Of a stretch of 64,000 nt of DNA, positions 16,802 to 26,744 are shown piece by piece; the stretch's first letter is position 1, and every line of letters begins with the position of its first letter. Origin of the DNA: Aeromonas sp. RU39B (GTDB lineage: Bacteria; Pseudomonadota; Gammaproteobacteria; Enterobacterales; Aeromonadaceae). Position numbers and translations under genes: made by a program. Below the pieces are notes generated by a model. It saw only the letters and a list, made by a program, of their open reading frames with translations. It was not told the DNA's origin and ran no database searches. Where the stretch lies: contig NZ_FTMJ01000003.1 of the NCBI RefSeq assembly GCF_900156095.1, forward strand, positions 310,001 through 374,000, read 5' to 3'.

Positions 16802-19426
16802 TTACAGACGCTCGCTCAACCAGGCCTGAGCAGCCGTGAGGGCCGCCGGCAGGGCTGCCGGTTCGGTACCACCTGCCTGGGCCATATCAGGACGGCCACC
16901 GCCCTTGCCACCGACTTGCTGGGCAACCAGATTAACCAGCTCACCCGCCTTGACCTTACCGGTCAGGTCCTGGGTAACACCGGCGATCAGGTTAACCTTG
17001 CCGTCAGCGACAGTAGCCAGCAGGATCACGGCGGAGTGCAGCTGGTTCTTCAGCTCATCCATGGTGGTGCGCAGCGATTTGGCTTCAACCCCTTCCAGCG
17101 TGGCAATCAGCGCCTTCTGGCCATTGATGTCGATAACTTTGCCGAGCAGGTCAGTACCGGCTTGTGCCGCCAGCTTGGCCTTGAGCTGCTCCAGCTCGCG
17201 CTCCAGGCTCTTGGACTTGTCGATCACCTGACGTACCTTCTCGGCCAGGGAGAAGTGATCACCCTTGACCAGTGCGGCAGTCTCTTCGATCTGCTCGTCG
17301 AGCTGATGCATGAAGTCGATAGCGCCCTTGCCGGTCACCGCTTCAATACGGCGCACACCGGCCGCGATACCACCTTCGGAGACAATCTTGAACACACCGA
17401 TGTCGCCGGTGCGGCCAGCGTGAGTACCACCACACAACTCGGTGGAGTAGTCACCCATGGTCACCACGCGCACTTCGTCATCGTACTTCTCGCCAAACAG
17501 CGCCATGGCACCGGAAGCCTTGGCCGAGTCGAGATCCATCAGACGGGTCGCCACTTCATGGTTGGCGCGGATCTGGGCATTGACCAGCTCTTCGATGCGA
17601 CGCAGGGTGGCCATGGTCAGGCCTTCGAAGTGGGAGAAGTCAAAGCGCATGCGCTCAGCGCCGACCAACGAGCCCTTCTGAGCCACGTGATCACCCAGCG
17701 CTTGACGCAGTGCAGCATGCAGCAGGTGGGTGACGGAGTGGTTCAGCGCGATGGATTGGCGACGAGCCGCATCCACTTCCGCGGTCACGGCAGCACCGGA
17801 TTGCAGTGAACCCTGCTCCATGTAGCCCTTGTGAATGACCGCCTTGCCCGCCTTGCGGGTGTCGGTCACGGCAAACAGGCCGCTATCGGTGCGAATCACA
17901 CCGGTATCGCCCACCTGACCGCCTGATTCGGCGTAGAAAGGCGTCTGCTCCAGCACCAGCACCGCTTCATCGCCGGTCGCCAGGCTCGCCACTTCGTCAG
18001 TACCTTGATAGATACCCACGATACGGCTCTGCTCAACCAGACTCTTGTAGCCAGTGAAGCTGGTTTCGACATCGAGTTTCAGCATGTCGTTGTAGTTCAC
18101 GCCGAAGCTGGAGGCTTCCTTGGCGCGGGCGCGCTGCTTATTCATTTCAGCCTGGAAACCGGCTTCGTCGATACCGATGTTGCGCTCGCGCACCACATCA
18201 GCGGTCAGATCAGCCGGGAAACCATAGGTGTCATAGAGTTTGAAGACCACGTCACCGGGGATCTCTTTGGCATCACCCAGCTCGGCCAGCGCCTCTTCGA
18301 GCAGCAGCAGACCACGGTCGAGGGTACGCACAAACTGCTCTTCTTCGACGCGCAGCACGCGCTCGACCATCTCTTGCTGAGCCTGCAACTCTTCAGCCAC
18401 ATCCTTCATCTGGGTGGCCAGTTCGCCCACCAGCTTGAAGAAGAAGACGTCGGTGGCGCCCAATTTGCGACCATGACGGACGGCACGACGAATGATGCGG
18501 CGCAGCACATAGCCACGGCCTTCGTTGGACGGCAGCACGCCATCAGCAATCAGGAAGGCGCAGGAACGGATATGGTCGGCGATCACGCGCAGGGACTGGT
18601 TGCCCAGATCAGTGGTGCCAACTACGTCGGCAGCCTTCTTAATGAGAGCCTGGAAGATGTCGATTTCGTAGTTGGAGTGGACGCCCTGCATGATGGCAGA
18701 GATACGCTCCAGACCCATGCCGGTATCTACCGACGGACGCGGCAGCGGTTGCATGGTGCCATCAGCCTGACGGTTGAACTGCATGAAGACCACGTTCCAG
18801 ATCTCGATAAAGCGGTCACCGTCCTCTTCCGGTGAGCCGGGGGGGCCTCCCCAGATGTGGTCGCCGTGGTCATAGAAAATCTCGGTGCAGGGACCGCACG
18901 GGCCGGTATCACCCATGGCCCAGAAGTTATCGGATGCATACGGCGCACCCTTGTTGTCACCGATGCGCACAATGCGATCGGTCGGCACACCCACTTCCTT
19001 GGCCCAAATGTCATGTGCCTCGTCGTCGGTGGCGTAAACGGTCACCAGCAGACGCTCTTTCGGCAGCTGCAGCACCTCGGTCAGGAAACACCAGGCGAAC
19101 TTGATAGCATCGTGCTTGAAATAGTCACCGAAGCTGAAGTTACCGAGCATTTCAAAGAAGGTGTGGTGGCGGGCGGTGTAGCCCACGTTTTCCAGGTCAT
19201 TATGCTTGCCACCCGCACGGACACAACGTTGCGAGGTGGTGGCGCGGCTGTAGGCACGCTTGTCGCCACCGAGGAAAACATCCTTGAACTGGTTCATCCC
19301 CGCGTTGGTAAACAGCAGGGTCGGGTCGTTGTGAGGAACCAGGGAGCTGGATGTCACCACCTGGTGTCCCTGGGTGCGGAAATACTCGAGAAACGCGCTG
19401 CGAATCTCAGACGTGGACATATACAT
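16802..19426 (-). CDS. alaS: Alanyl-tRNA synthetase
   Basis: Charges tRNA-Ala and edits mischarged Ser and Gly. It has 874 residues from ATG 19426 ([12 protein letters not shown]), which has an AGGA site six bases upstream; the second ATG at 19420 is less well placed. The frame is open to 19594 without similarity. The class II catalytic core comes first. The editing domain has the zinc motif HSVTHLLH and [13 protein letters not shown], and a C-terminal coiled coil and C-Ala domain follow. The family length is about 875. It lies downstream of recA-recX, as in enterics, with a terminator between. Confidence 0.98.
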   Translation of the reverse strand: MYMSTSEIRSAFLEYFRTQGHQVVTSSSLVPHNDPTLLFTNAGMNQFKDVFLGGDKRAYSRATTSQRCVRAGGKHNDLENVGYTARHHTFFEMLGNFSFGDYFKHDAIKFAWCFLTEVLQLPKERLLVTVYATDDEAHDIWAKEVGVPTDRIVRIGDNKGAPYASDNFWAMGDTGPCGPCTEIFYDHGDHIWGGPPGSPEEDGDRFIEIWNVVFMQFNRQADGTMQPLPRPSVDTGMGLERISAIMQGVHSNYEIDIFQALIKKAADVVGTTDLGNQSLRVIADHIRSCAFLIADGVLPSNEGRGYVLRRIIRRAVRHGRKLGATDVFFFKLVGELATQMKDVAEELQAQQEMVERVLRVEEEQFVRTLDRGLLLLEEALAELGDAKEIPGDVVFKLYDTYGFPADLTADVVRERNIGIDEAGFQAEMNKQRARAKEASSFGVNYNDMLKLDVETSFTGYKSLVEQSRIVGIYQGTDEVASLATGDEAVLVLEQTPFYAESGGQVGDTGVIRTDSGLFAVTDTRKAGKAVIHKGYMEQGSLQSGAAVTAEVDAARRQSIALNHSVTHLLHAALRQALGDHVAQKGSLVGAERMRFDFSHFEGLTMATLRRIEELVNAQIRANHEVATRLMDLDSAKASGAMALFGEKYDDEVRVVTMGDYSTELCGGTHAGRTGDIGVFKIVSEGGIAAGVRRIEAVTGKGAIDFMHQLDEQIEETAALVKGDHFSLAEKVRQVIDKSKSLERELEQLKAKLAAQAGTDLLGKVIDINGQKALIATLEGVEAKSLRTTMDELKNQLHSAVILLATVADGKVNLIAGVTQDLTGKVKAGELVNLVAQQVGGKGGGRPDMAQAGGTEPAALPAALTAAQAWLSERL

Positions 19427-19519
19427 GGAAAATCCTGATAGATACGTAAACGGACTTTTGACCGCAATAATGTAAGTTTTCTGCCTCGTAAAGTAAAACT
19501 GACCAGCCCTGTGACGGTG

Positions 19520-19558
19520 AAAAAACAGCCCCTGGCCGCAGGATGCGTCAGGGGCTGT
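19520..19558 (-). terminator. Terminator after recX
   Basis: Minus-strand stem AGCCCCTG/CAGGGGCT followed by six T. It closes the recA-recX unit before alaS. Confidence 0.85.
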
Positions 19559-19566
19559 GAAGTTTG

Positions 19567-20046
19567 CTATGCGTCGGTGTCGCGGCTCAGGCACTGCGCC
19601 AAGGCATAACGAGCCTGCTCCTGGGTAAATCCCCGCCCTAGCAGGCTGCGCAGCAACTTGGCGCGGCCTTTGGCATCAGTGAGCTCGGATAACTTACTTT
19701 TGCGCGCCAGCCAGTCGGCCGCCAGCTCAAACCAGTCAGGCTCCTCGCAGGTCAGCGCCGCCGTAATATCGCTATCGGACAGCCCTTTGCGCCGCAGCTC
19801 AAAACGAACCTTCTGTGGCCCGTAATGGCGGCGCGAGAGGCTTCGCACCAGCATGGCGGCATAACGGGTGTCATCCACCCAGCCGCTGGCCTTGCAGCGG
19901 GCCACCACCTCGGCACAGAGAGCCTCGTCAAAGCCGCTGCGTGAAAGTCTGCTCGCTAACTCGCGCTCACCGCTCTCTTTGCTGGCCAGACTGCGCATGG
20001 CGAAGTTAAGGGCATCGGTGAGCGTCTTTTCACTGTTTTCTGACAT
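19567..20046 (-). CDS. recX: RecA regulatory protein RecX
   Basis: Small helical protein that caps RecA filaments and limits their growth, so it tempers SOS and recombination. It has 159 residues made of three-helix repeats ([16 protein letters not shown], then [17 protein letters not shown]). The start MSENSEKTL is at 20046. It lies 37 bp downstream of recA, with a hairpin terminator in the gap, so recX is probably expressed by limited read-through from the recA promoter. Confidence 0.95.
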   Translation of the reverse strand: MSENSEKTLTDALNFAMRSLASKESGERELASRLSRSGFDEALCAEVVARCKASGWVDDTRYAAMLVRSLSRRHYGPQKVRFELRRKGLSDSDITAALTCEEPDWFELAADWLARKSKLSELTDAKGRAKLLRSLLGRGFTQEQARYALAQCLSRDTDA

Positions 20047-20077
20047 AAAAACAATCAGGCCGGGTTTCCCCGGCCTG
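20046..20077 (-). terminator. recA terminator/attenuator upstream of recX
   Basis: Minus-strand CAGGCCGGG-GAAA-CCCGGCCTG stem-loop (20056-20077) followed by a T-rich tract that runs into the recX start. Partial read-through would keep RecX low relative to RecA. Confidence 0.85.
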
Positions 20078-20083
20078 CTCTAA

Positions 20084-21151
20084 TCAGAATTCCTGCTCGT
20101 CGAACGCTTCTTCTTCGTCGCTGTCACCAGCGCTGGTTGCCGCGCTGCCGGTCGCCTTATGCTGATCGCTCAGCAGCAGTTCACGCAGCTTGGCTTCGAG
20201 CTCTTCGGCCATCGCCTTGTTCTCGACCAGCAGCTTCATGACGTTGGCCTTGCCCTGACCGATCTTCTCGCCGTTGTAGCTATACCAGGCACCAGATTTT
20301 TCGATGAGCTTGTGCTTAACGCCCAAGTCCACCAGTTCGCCCTCTTTGGAGATACCGGCACCGTACATGATCTGGAACTCGGCCTGCTTGAACGGCGGGG
20401 CTACCTTGTTCTTGACCACTTTGACGCGAGTTTCGTTACCTACCACCTCTTCACCATCCTTGATGGCGCCGGTACGGCGAATATCCAGACGCACGGAGGC
20501 GTAGAACTTCAGCGCGTTACCACCGGTGGTGGTTTCGGGGTTGCCGAACATGACGCCAATCTTCATACGAATCTGGTTGATGAAGATGCACAGGCAGTTG
20601 GCATTTTTGATGTTGGCGGTGAGCTTACGCAGGGCCTGGGACATCAGACGAGCCTGCAGACCCACGTGGGAGTCACCCATCTCGCCTTCAATTTCAGCCT
20701 TCGGCGTCAGGGCGGCCACCGAGTCAACGATGATGACATCCACCGCGCCGGAGCGCACCAGCATGTCGCAAATCTCGAGCGCCTGCTCACCGGTATCCGG
20801 CTGGGAGACCAGCAGATCGTCCACGTTGACGCCCAGCTTGGCGGCATAGATCGGGTCCAGTGCGTGTTCGGCATCGACGAAGGCGCAGGTTTTGCCCTTC
20901 TTTTGCGCTTCGGCAATCACCTGAAGTGTCAGGGTGGTTTTACCGGAAGATTCCGGGCCGTAAATCTCTACGATCCGGCCACACGGCAGACCACCGATCC
21001 CGAGCGCGATATCCAGAGAAAGAGAACCGGTGGAGACGGCTTCGATATCCATGGTCTGGGAGTCGCCCAGACGCATGATGGAGCCCTTGCCAAACTGTTT
21101 TTCAATCTGGCCCAGCGCTGCCGCCAGTGCCTTCTGCTTGTTCTGATCCAT
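20084..21151 (-). CDS. recA: Recombinase RecA
   Basis: Forms ATP-dependent filaments on single-stranded DNA, drives strand exchange and activates LexA self-cleavage. It has 355 residues. The Walker A motif GPESSGKT is at 65-72, Walker B is [10 protein letters not shown], and loop L2 lies around [16 protein letters not shown]. The acidic C-terminal tail ends [14 protein letters not shown] and modulates DNA binding. An SOS-controlled promoter with a full LexA box lies directly upstream. The order pncC-recA-recX-alaS is conserved across gammaproteobacteria. Confidence 0.99.
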   Translation of the reverse strand: MDQNKQKALAAALGQIEKQFGKGSIMRLGDSQTMDIEAVSTGSLSLDIALGIGGLPCGRIVEIYGPESSGKTTLTLQVIAEAQKKGKTCAFVDAEHALDPIYAAKLGVNVDDLLVSQPDTGEQALEICDMLVRSGAVDVIIVDSVAALTPKAEIEGEMGDSHVGLQARLMSQALRKLTANIKNANCLCIFINQIRMKIGVMFGNPETTTGGNALKFYASVRLDIRRTGAIKDGEEVVGNETRVKVVKNKVAPPFKQAEFQIMYGAGISKEGELVDLGVKHKLIEKSGAWYSYNGEKIGQGKANVMKLLVENKAMAEELEAKLRELLLSDQHKATGSAATSAGDSDEEEAFDEQEF

Positions 21152-21195
21152 GCCTATCTCCGCTGGACATCGTCATGATTGGGAAAGTGGTGGTA

Positions 21196-21223
21196 AGTAT
21201 ACTGTCTATTCATACAGTATCAA
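21196..21223 (-). promoter_or_regulatory. recA promoter
   Basis: Minus-strand TTGATA (21218-21223), a 16-base spacer and TATACT (21196-21201). Element sequence and spacing are nearly those of the E. coli recA promoter. The LexA box covers the spacer. Confidence 0.88.
21200..21219 (-). promoter_or_regulatory. LexA (SOS) box of recA
   Basis: TACTGT-CTATTCAT-ACAGTA is a near-ideal CTG-N10-CAG SOS operator. It lies between the -35 and -10 elements of recA and overlaps the last codons and stop codon of pncC. Confidence 0.95.
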
Positions 21224-21722
21224 GTCCCTTTTGCGTGACCAGTGCCAGCAAACCGGACAGCGCTTGTGCCACAGCCTGACGCCGCACAGCATGGCGGTCA
21301 CCATCAAAGCGCACGAGTAACGCTTCGGCCCGGCCACTTTTCTCGGCCCAGGCAAACCAGACGGTGCCGACCGGCTTGAACTCACTGCCGCCCCCCGGGC
21401 CGGCAATGCCGCTCACCGCCACGGCGATATCGCTATGGGAGCGCGCCAGGGCACCGCGCGCCATCTCCAGCACCACCGCCTCACTGACCGCGCCATAGCT
21501 GGTCAGACTGGCGCTACTGACGCCCAGCATCTCTTGCTTGGCCTCGTTGGTATAAGTCACGAAGCTGCGATCAAACCAGCCCGAACTGCCGGCAATCTCG
21601 GTGACCGCACACGCAATGCCGCCACCGGTGCAAGATTCGGCGGTCACCATCCACATGCCGCGATCAGCCAGGGCGCGGCCAAGTTGACTGGCCAATTCAT
21701 AGATTCGGTTTTCCAGGTTCAT
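21210..21722 (-). CDS. pncC: Nicotinamide-nucleotide amidase (CinA C-terminal family)
   Basis: Deamidates nicotinamide mononucleotide to nicotinic acid mononucleotide in pyridine nucleotide recycling. It has 170 residues from ATG 21722 (MNLENRIYELASQLG), which has an AGGAG site; the frame stays open to 21764. Family motifs are TAESCTGGGIA near the N-terminus and AVSGIAGPGGGS in the middle. It is the single-domain form without the N-terminal molybdopterin-binding-like part of CinA. Its stop codon lies inside the recA LexA box. Confidence 0.93.
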   Translation of the reverse strand: MNLENRIYELASQLGRALADRGMWMVTAESCTGGGIACAVTEIAGSSGWFDRSFVTYTNEAKQEMLGVSSASLTSYGAVSEAVVLEMARGALARSHSDIAVAVSGIAGPGGGSEFKPVGTVWFAWAEKSGRAEALLVRFDGDRHAVRRQAVAQALSGLLALVTQKGLDTV

Positions 21723-21840
21723 CACTTCTCCTTGCAGGCCAGAGACGCTCGCTATCACCCGCATTATGGATCAGGGTCGCCACCGCTGACGAGGCAACAT
21801 AGAATAGCCGCCATTGGCCCACGCCTCCTCTGGTTTTGAC

Positions 21841-24423
21841 ATGACGATGAGCGAATTCGAACTGATGCCCAGTGCCCCGGCTGTCGCACTGAGCCAGCAC
21901 ACCCCCATGATGCAGCAATATCTCAGCCTCAAGGCGGAGAATCCCGATATCTTGCTGTTTTATCGCATGGGCGATTTTTATGAGCTGTTCTATGACGATG
22001 CGCGCAAAGCGGCGCAGCTGCTGGATATCTCACTGACCAAACGCGGCCAATCCGCCGGTAGCCCCATTCCGATGGCGGGTGTGCCTTATCACGCCATCGA
22101 GGGCTATCTGGCCAAGCTCGTGCAGCTCGGCGAGTCGGCTGCCATCTGCGAGCAGGTCGGCGATCCGGCCACCAGCAAGGGGCCGGTTGAGCGCAAGGTG
22201 ATCCGCATCGTCACGCCAGGTACTGTCTCGGATGAAGCATTGCTCACCGAGCGCCAGGACAACCTGATTGCCGCCGTCTATCACGATGGCCGCCTGTTTG
22301 GTTACGGCACCCTCGATATCAGCTCCGGCCGCTTTTTTATCAACCAGTTCGCCAAGGAAGAGACTCTGATGGCCGAGCTGCAGCGCACCAATCCGGCGGA
22401 GCTGCTCTATCCGGAGTCGTTCGAATTCCTGCGGCATATTGAAAATCGCCGCGGCTTGCGCCGCCGCCCGGAGTGGGAATTTGAGCTCGGCACGGCCCGC
22501 AAGCTGTTGTGCCAACAGTTCGGCACCCAGGATCTGGTCGGTTTTGGGGTCGACAAGAGTGACACCGCACTGTGCGCAGCCGGTTGCCTGCTGCAATACG
22601 TCAAGGATACCCAGCGCACCGCCCTGCCCCACATCCGTGGGGTACGCCTTGAGCAACCAGATCATGCGGTCATCATGGATGCCGCCACCCGCCGCAATCT
22701 GGAGCTGACCCAGAATCTGGCCGGCGGCACCGAGAACACGCTGGCCGATGTGCTGGATCGCACTGCCACGCCGATGGGTAGCCGCCTGCTCAAGCGCTGG
22801 TTGCATCAGCCGATCCGCGATCGGGTGATCCTCAAAGGGCGCCAGAGCACCATTCGCGAGCTGATCGAGCAAAACCTCTACGACGAGCTGGCCGAACTGC
22901 TGCGCCAGGTCGGCGATGTGGAGCGGGTGCTGGCACGTCTGGCGCTGCGCTCGGCCCGCCCACGCGATCTTACCCGCCTGCGTCAGGCCTTTACCCAGTT
23001 GCCGCATATTCAGCAGCTTTTAGCCGGCAACCAGCACGAAGCGCTGCAGCAACTGAGCGAGCGGGCCAGCACCTTCCCGGAGCTGCGTGATCTGCTCAAG
23101 CGGGCCGTGATGGAGAACCCGCCGGTGGTGATCCGCGATGGCGGCGTCATCAATGATGGCTACCACGAAGAGCTCGACGAGCTGCGAGATCTCGCCAACG
23201 GCGCGACCGCCAGTCTGGCTCGTATTGAAGAGCGAGAAAAGGCACTGACCGGTATCAGCACCCTCAAGGTGGGTTACAACAAGGTGCACGGTTTTTATAT
23301 CGAGGTGAGCCGCGCCAACAGCCATCTGGTACCGGCCCACTATATCCGCCGTCAGACGCTCAAAAACAACGAACGCTACATCATCGACGAGCTGAAAAAG
23401 TACGAAGATCGGGTGCTGACGGCCCAGGCTCAGGCGCTGGCACTGGAAAAGCGCCTCTATGAAGAGCTGCTCGACCAGCTGCTGCCCCATCTGGCCGAGT
23501 TGCAGGAGTCCGCCGCCGCGCTGTCAGAGCTCGACGTACTGGCCAATCTGGCGGAGCGGGCCGAAACCCTCAATTACTGCTGCCCCGAGCTGGTCAATGA
23601 CGATCACATCGAGATTGAGGCCGGTCGCCATCCGGTGGTAGAGCAGGTGATGACAGACCCGTTTATCGCCAACCCCATCACCCTGCATCGCAATCGGCGC
23701 ATGCTAATCATCACTGGCCCCAACATGGGGGGTAAATCGACCTATATGCGTCAGACGGCCCTCATCGTGCTGCTGGCCCATATCGGCGCTTTCGTACCGG
23801 CCGAACAGGCGGTGATTGGCCCCATCGATCGCATCTTCACCCGGATTGGCGCCTCGGACGATCTGGCCTCGGGCCGCTCGACCTTTATGGTGGAGATGAC
23901 CGAGACCGCCAACATCCTCAATAACGCCACGGCCCAGAGTCTGGTGCTGATGGATGAAATTGGCCGCGGCACCAGCACTTACGACGGTCTGTCGCTGGCC
24001 TGGGCCTGCGCCGAGCAGCTGGCGAGCAAAATTGGCGCCTATACCCTGTTTGCCACCCACTACTTTGAGATGACCCGCCTGCCGGAGCTGCTCCAAGGGT
24101 TGGCCAACGTGCATCTCGATGCGGTCGAACACGGCGATACCATCGCGTTTATGCACGCCGTACAGGAAGGCGCCGCCAGCCGCTCTTACGGTCTGCAAGT
24201 TGCCGCACTGGCCGGTGTGCCAAAACCGGTCATCCATCAGGCGCGCCACAAGCTGGCCGAGCTGGAAAGCGGCGCGCATACGCCGCCACAAGCGGGCACA
24301 GTGCGTCCGCTGCCAGAGCCACTGCCTCACCCTGTGGTCGAAGAGCTATCGGCCATCAAGCCCGACGAGCTGACTCCGCGTCAGGCGCTGGATCTTCTTT
24401 ACCGACTCAAGCAGTTGTTGTAA
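21841..24423 (+). CDS. mutS: DNA mismatch repair protein MutS
   Basis: Recognises base mismatches and small loops and, with MutL, starts mismatch repair. It has about 860 residues. The mismatch-reading Phe-x-Glu is F46-Y-E48 in GDFYELF. Walker [10 protein letters not shown] is at 626-634, followed by the ABC-type segments [17 protein letters not shown] and [15 protein letters not shown]. The start is uncertain between ATG 21841, ATG 21847 and an upstream codon at 21814, because no strong ribosome site is seen. It is divergent from pncC; a terminator follows. In many enterics the region downstream of mutS is a variable locus. Confidence 0.97.
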   Translation: MTMSEFELMPSAPAVALSQHTPMMQQYLSLKAENPDILLFYRMGDFYELFYDDARKAAQLLDISLTKRGQSAGSPIPMAGVPYHAIEGYLAKLVQLGESAAICEQVGDPATSKGPVERKVIRIVTPGTVSDEALLTERQDNLIAAVYHDGRLFGYGTLDISSGRFFINQFAKEETLMAELQRTNPAELLYPESFEFLRHIENRRGLRRRPEWEFELGTARKLLCQQFGTQDLVGFGVDKSDTALCAAGCLLQYVKDTQRTALPHIRGVRLEQPDHAVIMDAATRRNLELTQNLAGGTENTLADVLDRTATPMGSRLLKRWLHQPIRDRVILKGRQSTIRELIEQNLYDELAELLRQVGDVERVLARLALRSARPRDLTRLRQAFTQLPHIQQLLAGNQHEALQQLSERASTFPELRDLLKRAVMENPPVVIRDGGVINDGYHEELDELRDLANGATASLARIEEREKALTGISTLKVGYNKVHGFYIEVSRANSHLVPAHYIRRQTLKNNERYIIDELKKYEDRVLTAQAQALALEKRLYEELLDQLLPHLAELQESAAALSELDVLANLAERAETLNYCCPELVNDDHIEIEAGRHPVVEQVMTDPFIANPITLHRNRRMLIITGPNMGGKSTYMRQTALIVLLAHIGAFVPAEQAVIGPIDRIFTRIGASDDLASGRSTFMVEMTETANILNNATAQSLVLMDEIGRGTSTYDGLSLAWACAEQLASKIGAYTLFATHYFEMTRLPELLQGLANVHLDAVEHGDTIAFMHAVQEGAASRSYGLQVAALAGVPKPVIHQARHKLAELESGAHTPPQAGTVRPLPEPLPHPVVEELSAIKPDELTPRQALDLLYRLKQLL

Positions 24424-24428
24424 TCAGA

Positions 24429-24462
24429 GAAAAAAAGGGAACCGAATGGTTCCCTTTTTTTC
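24429..24462. terminator. Bidirectional terminator between mutS and the BCCT gene
   Basis: AAAAAAGGGAACC-GAAT-GGTTCCCTTTTTTT is symmetrical, with A and T tracts on both sides, between two convergent genes. Confidence 0.92.
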
Positions 24463-24471
24463 CCACAAACA

Positions 24472-26070
24472 TTATGCCGGACCAATACGGTCAACCAGAT
24501 TGAGATGCGGCAAGCCACCCTGTTGGCGTAAAGTCTGATGATATTCCCTCTGTCGCTGACTCTCTCGCTTCAGGCCTGAGATCAGGGAGTAACACATCGC
24601 CAGCATAATCACCGAGAATGGCAGTGCGGCAATAATACTGGCAGCCTGCAAAGCAGCCAACCCACCTGATACTAACAAGATGGCTGCAACCAATCCCTGC
24701 CCTAGCCCCCACACAACCCGGTGCAATACCGGTGGCTCCTCAGCCCCGATCGAGAGCAGTGTCGTAATAACCAACGTCCCGGAATCACTGGATGTAATGA
24801 AATAGGTGCAGATCAGTAATGTCAGCACGCCCTTGGCGATCAGCCCAATGGCTCCCCAGTCCATCATCTCAATGGTTTTATACAGCGCCAGCGTGACATC
24901 ATCATTGACCGCGGCAGCCACTCCGCCTTGACCAAACAGTTCAAAATGAATGGCTGTTCCACCAAACACATTGAGCCACAACAGCCCCAGCAACGAGGGA
25001 ACTAACAGAACACCGAGCACAAACTCGCGGATAGTTCGTCCCTTTGAGATGCGTGCGATAAACATGCCGACAAATGGAGCCCAAGCAATCCACCACCCCC
25101 AGTAAAATGCCGTCCATGCCGATTGCCAGGGAGAGGTTCCATTCGCTTCGGTATTGGTCCAAAAACTCAGGCGTACAATGTTTTGCAGATAATCACCGAT
25201 GTTCTGCACATACCCATTGAGCAGATAGGTGGTCGGCCCCAGCGCCAAAAACAGCAGCAAAATAAAAACACTCAGCCAGACGTTCAGCTCAGAGAGCAAT
25301 TTGACCCCGCGCCCCACCCCCGAAACAGCCGATAACGTGGCAATCACACTGATGATACCGATTAACCACAGCTGGTTACCTTGAGACACTTCCAGCCCGA
25401 ATATCTGGTTTAAACCAGTATTCATCTGCGCCACACCAAGCCCCAGGGATGTGGCAACCCCGAACACGGTTCCAAACACCGCCAGCACATCTGCTGCATG
25501 GCCCCAGATGCCGTAAATTCGCTCTTTAAGCAGGGGATAAAGCACCGAGCGGATCGCTAACGGTAATTTGCGTCGATAGCTAAAAAACGCCAAGGATAAC
25601 CCGACAATCACATAGATAGCCCAAGGATGGAGCCCCCAGTGAAAGAAGGTAAGCCGCATTGCTACTTGGGCGGCCTCTGGCGTCATTCCTTCCTTGATAA
25701 ACGGGTTGGATTGTAAGTGGTACATGGGTTCAGCAATGCTCCAAAACACCAATCCAATGCCCATTCCGGCACTGAACAACATGGCAAACCATGAGAAATA
25801 GCCGAACTCGGGCTCTTGATCGTCATCTCCGAGCTTGATGCTGCCAAAGCGACTGAACATCAGATAGATAGCAAAAAACAGAAACAGCGCCACCACCAGA
25901 ATGTAGTACCACTTGAAGCCTGCAATAATGGAGTCCTTAGCCCCGGTGAACCAAACGCCCGCGGTCTCGGGGTCAAACATGCCCAGCAGCAGGAAGAGCG
26001 TGATTATGGTCAGTGCCGTCAACGCCATGGTCGGGTTCAGCCCCTTAAAAAAACCAGTTTTTGCTCGCAT
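24472..26070 (-). CDS. BCCT-family transporter (choline/glycine betaine/carnitine type)
   Basis: Inner-membrane uptake system for trimethylammonium compounds, probably sodium- or proton-coupled. It has 532 residues and twelve predicted membrane helices. BCCT signatures are SAGMGIGLVFWS (glycine stretch) and the tryptophan-rich WTAFYWGWWIAWAPF with GMFIARISKGRT. The C-terminal tail is short (about 30 residues), unlike the long osmosensory tail of E. coli BetT. The start is MRAKTGFFKG at 26070. It lies 9 bp after an unknown gene on the same strand and opposite a MarR regulator. Codon use looks more AT-rich than that of mutS next door. Substrate cannot be fixed. Confidence 0.9.
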   Translation of the reverse strand: MRAKTGFFKGLNPTMALTALTIITLFLLLGMFDPETAGVWFTGAKDSIIAGFKWYYILVVALFLFFAIYLMFSRFGSIKLGDDDQEPEFGYFSWFAMLFSAGMGIGLVFWSIAEPMYHLQSNPFIKEGMTPEAAQVAMRLTFFHWGLHPWAIYVIVGLSLAFFSYRRKLPLAIRSVLYPLLKERIYGIWGHAADVLAVFGTVFGVATSLGLGVAQMNTGLNQIFGLEVSQGNQLWLIGIISVIATLSAVSGVGRGVKLLSELNVWLSVFILLLFLALGPTTYLLNGYVQNIGDYLQNIVRLSFWTNTEANGTSPWQSAWTAFYWGWWIAWAPFVGMFIARISKGRTIREFVLGVLLVPSLLGLLWLNVFGGTAIHFELFGQGGVAAAVNDDVTLALYKTIEMMDWGAIGLIAKGVLTLLICTYFITSSDSGTLVITTLLSIGAEEPPVLHRVVWGLGQGLVAAILLVSGGLAALQAASIIAALPFSVIMLAMCYSLISGLKRESQRQREYHQTLRQQGGLPHLNLVDRIGPA

Positions 26071-26079
26071 CCGACCTCC

Positions 26080-26604
26080 TTACTGCTGATTAAAGAACTC
26101 TTCGCCGACATGGTCACCGGCCCCGCCAATAGCACGATATACAAGCTGACCGGCAGCCAACTCACGGTGGTCGACCAACGTGACCGAAGGTTGTCCATTC
26201 ACAGCTGGCCGTTTACCCAGAAAGATCGCCATCGGAACACCAACATTGGAAATTCCACTGGTGATCCAAAGGCGATTAAAGTCGTAACTGCCACCAATGA
26301 ACTCGAGTTGTGCCAGCCCATTATCGAGGCCCGACAGGTAGAAGTGCATGGCCGTGTCACTGGGAAACAGGTGAATGAGGAGATACGCATAGCGAAGTTC
26401 ATTCACCAACTCCTTTAAGCTGAAAGCACCTGTTTGACTGCACGATAAAGGTAGCTCGCCATCATAGTGATGTACTTTCAGATTGTTAGGGTCTTCCTCA
26501 TATACCGGCTGATAACGAATAAACGCTGATGTATCAGGAAGCTCATAACGAATTCGGACAACTTTAAGCGCATCCACAAGGCTTCTTATATCCTGGTTTT
26601 GCAT
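26080..26604 (-). CDS. Unknown 174-aa protein, first gene of the BCCT operon
   Basis: I do not recognise the family. The protein is soluble-looking, with no signal peptide or membrane helix, mixed alpha/beta, and rich in aromatic residues (YRYEL, IRYQPVYEED, LRYAYLLIHLF). It lies 9 bp upstream of the BCCT transporter on the same strand, so the two are almost certainly co-transcribed, and faces the MarR gene. A 16-bp palindrome lies just upstream of its start. It could be an accessory or enzyme for the transported compound, but nothing in the sequence shows this. The start at 26604 has an AGGAG-like site (GGAGAAAACC). Confidence 0.75.
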   Translation of the reverse strand: MQNQDIRSLVDALKVVRIRYELPDTSAFIRYQPVYEEDPNNLKVHHYDGELPLSCSQTGAFSLKELVNELRYAYLLIHLFPSDTAMHFYLSGLDNGLAQLEFIGGSYDFNRLWITSGISNVGVPMAIFLGKRPAVNGQPSVTLVDHRELAAGQLVYRAIGGAGDHVGEEFFNQQ

Positions 26605-26621
26605 GGTTTTCTCCTATAAAA

Positions 26622-26637
26622 CTGATTGTAAAATCAG
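26622..26637. promoter_or_regulatory. Candidate MarR operator, palindrome 1
   Basis: CTGATT-GTAA-AATCAG, perfect 6-bp arms, lies 18 bases upstream of the unknown gene. MarR-family dimers usually bind palindromes of this size. Confidence 0.45.
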
Positions 26638-26675
26638 CAAAAGAGGACCACCTTAACACAAATGTACTTAGAGCA

Positions 26676-26699
26676 ATAATCATTATAATTCTATGAATT
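26676..26699. promoter_or_regulatory. Candidate operators, palindromes 2 and 3
   Basis: ATAAT-C-ATTAT (26676-26686) and AATTC-TAT-GAATT (26687-26699) lie back to back in the AT-rich divergent region. The first also resembles a weak Fur box. Regulator not determined. Confidence 0.35.
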
Positions 26700-26744
26700 G
26701 ACCCCACAGCACACCAGCAGGAGAATAGTTATCTCCCTTCCGGC

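Noticed and set aside
20159-21178. 339-codon plus-strand open frame opposite recA
   Set aside because: Shadow created by the high-GC codon bias of recA; no protein features.
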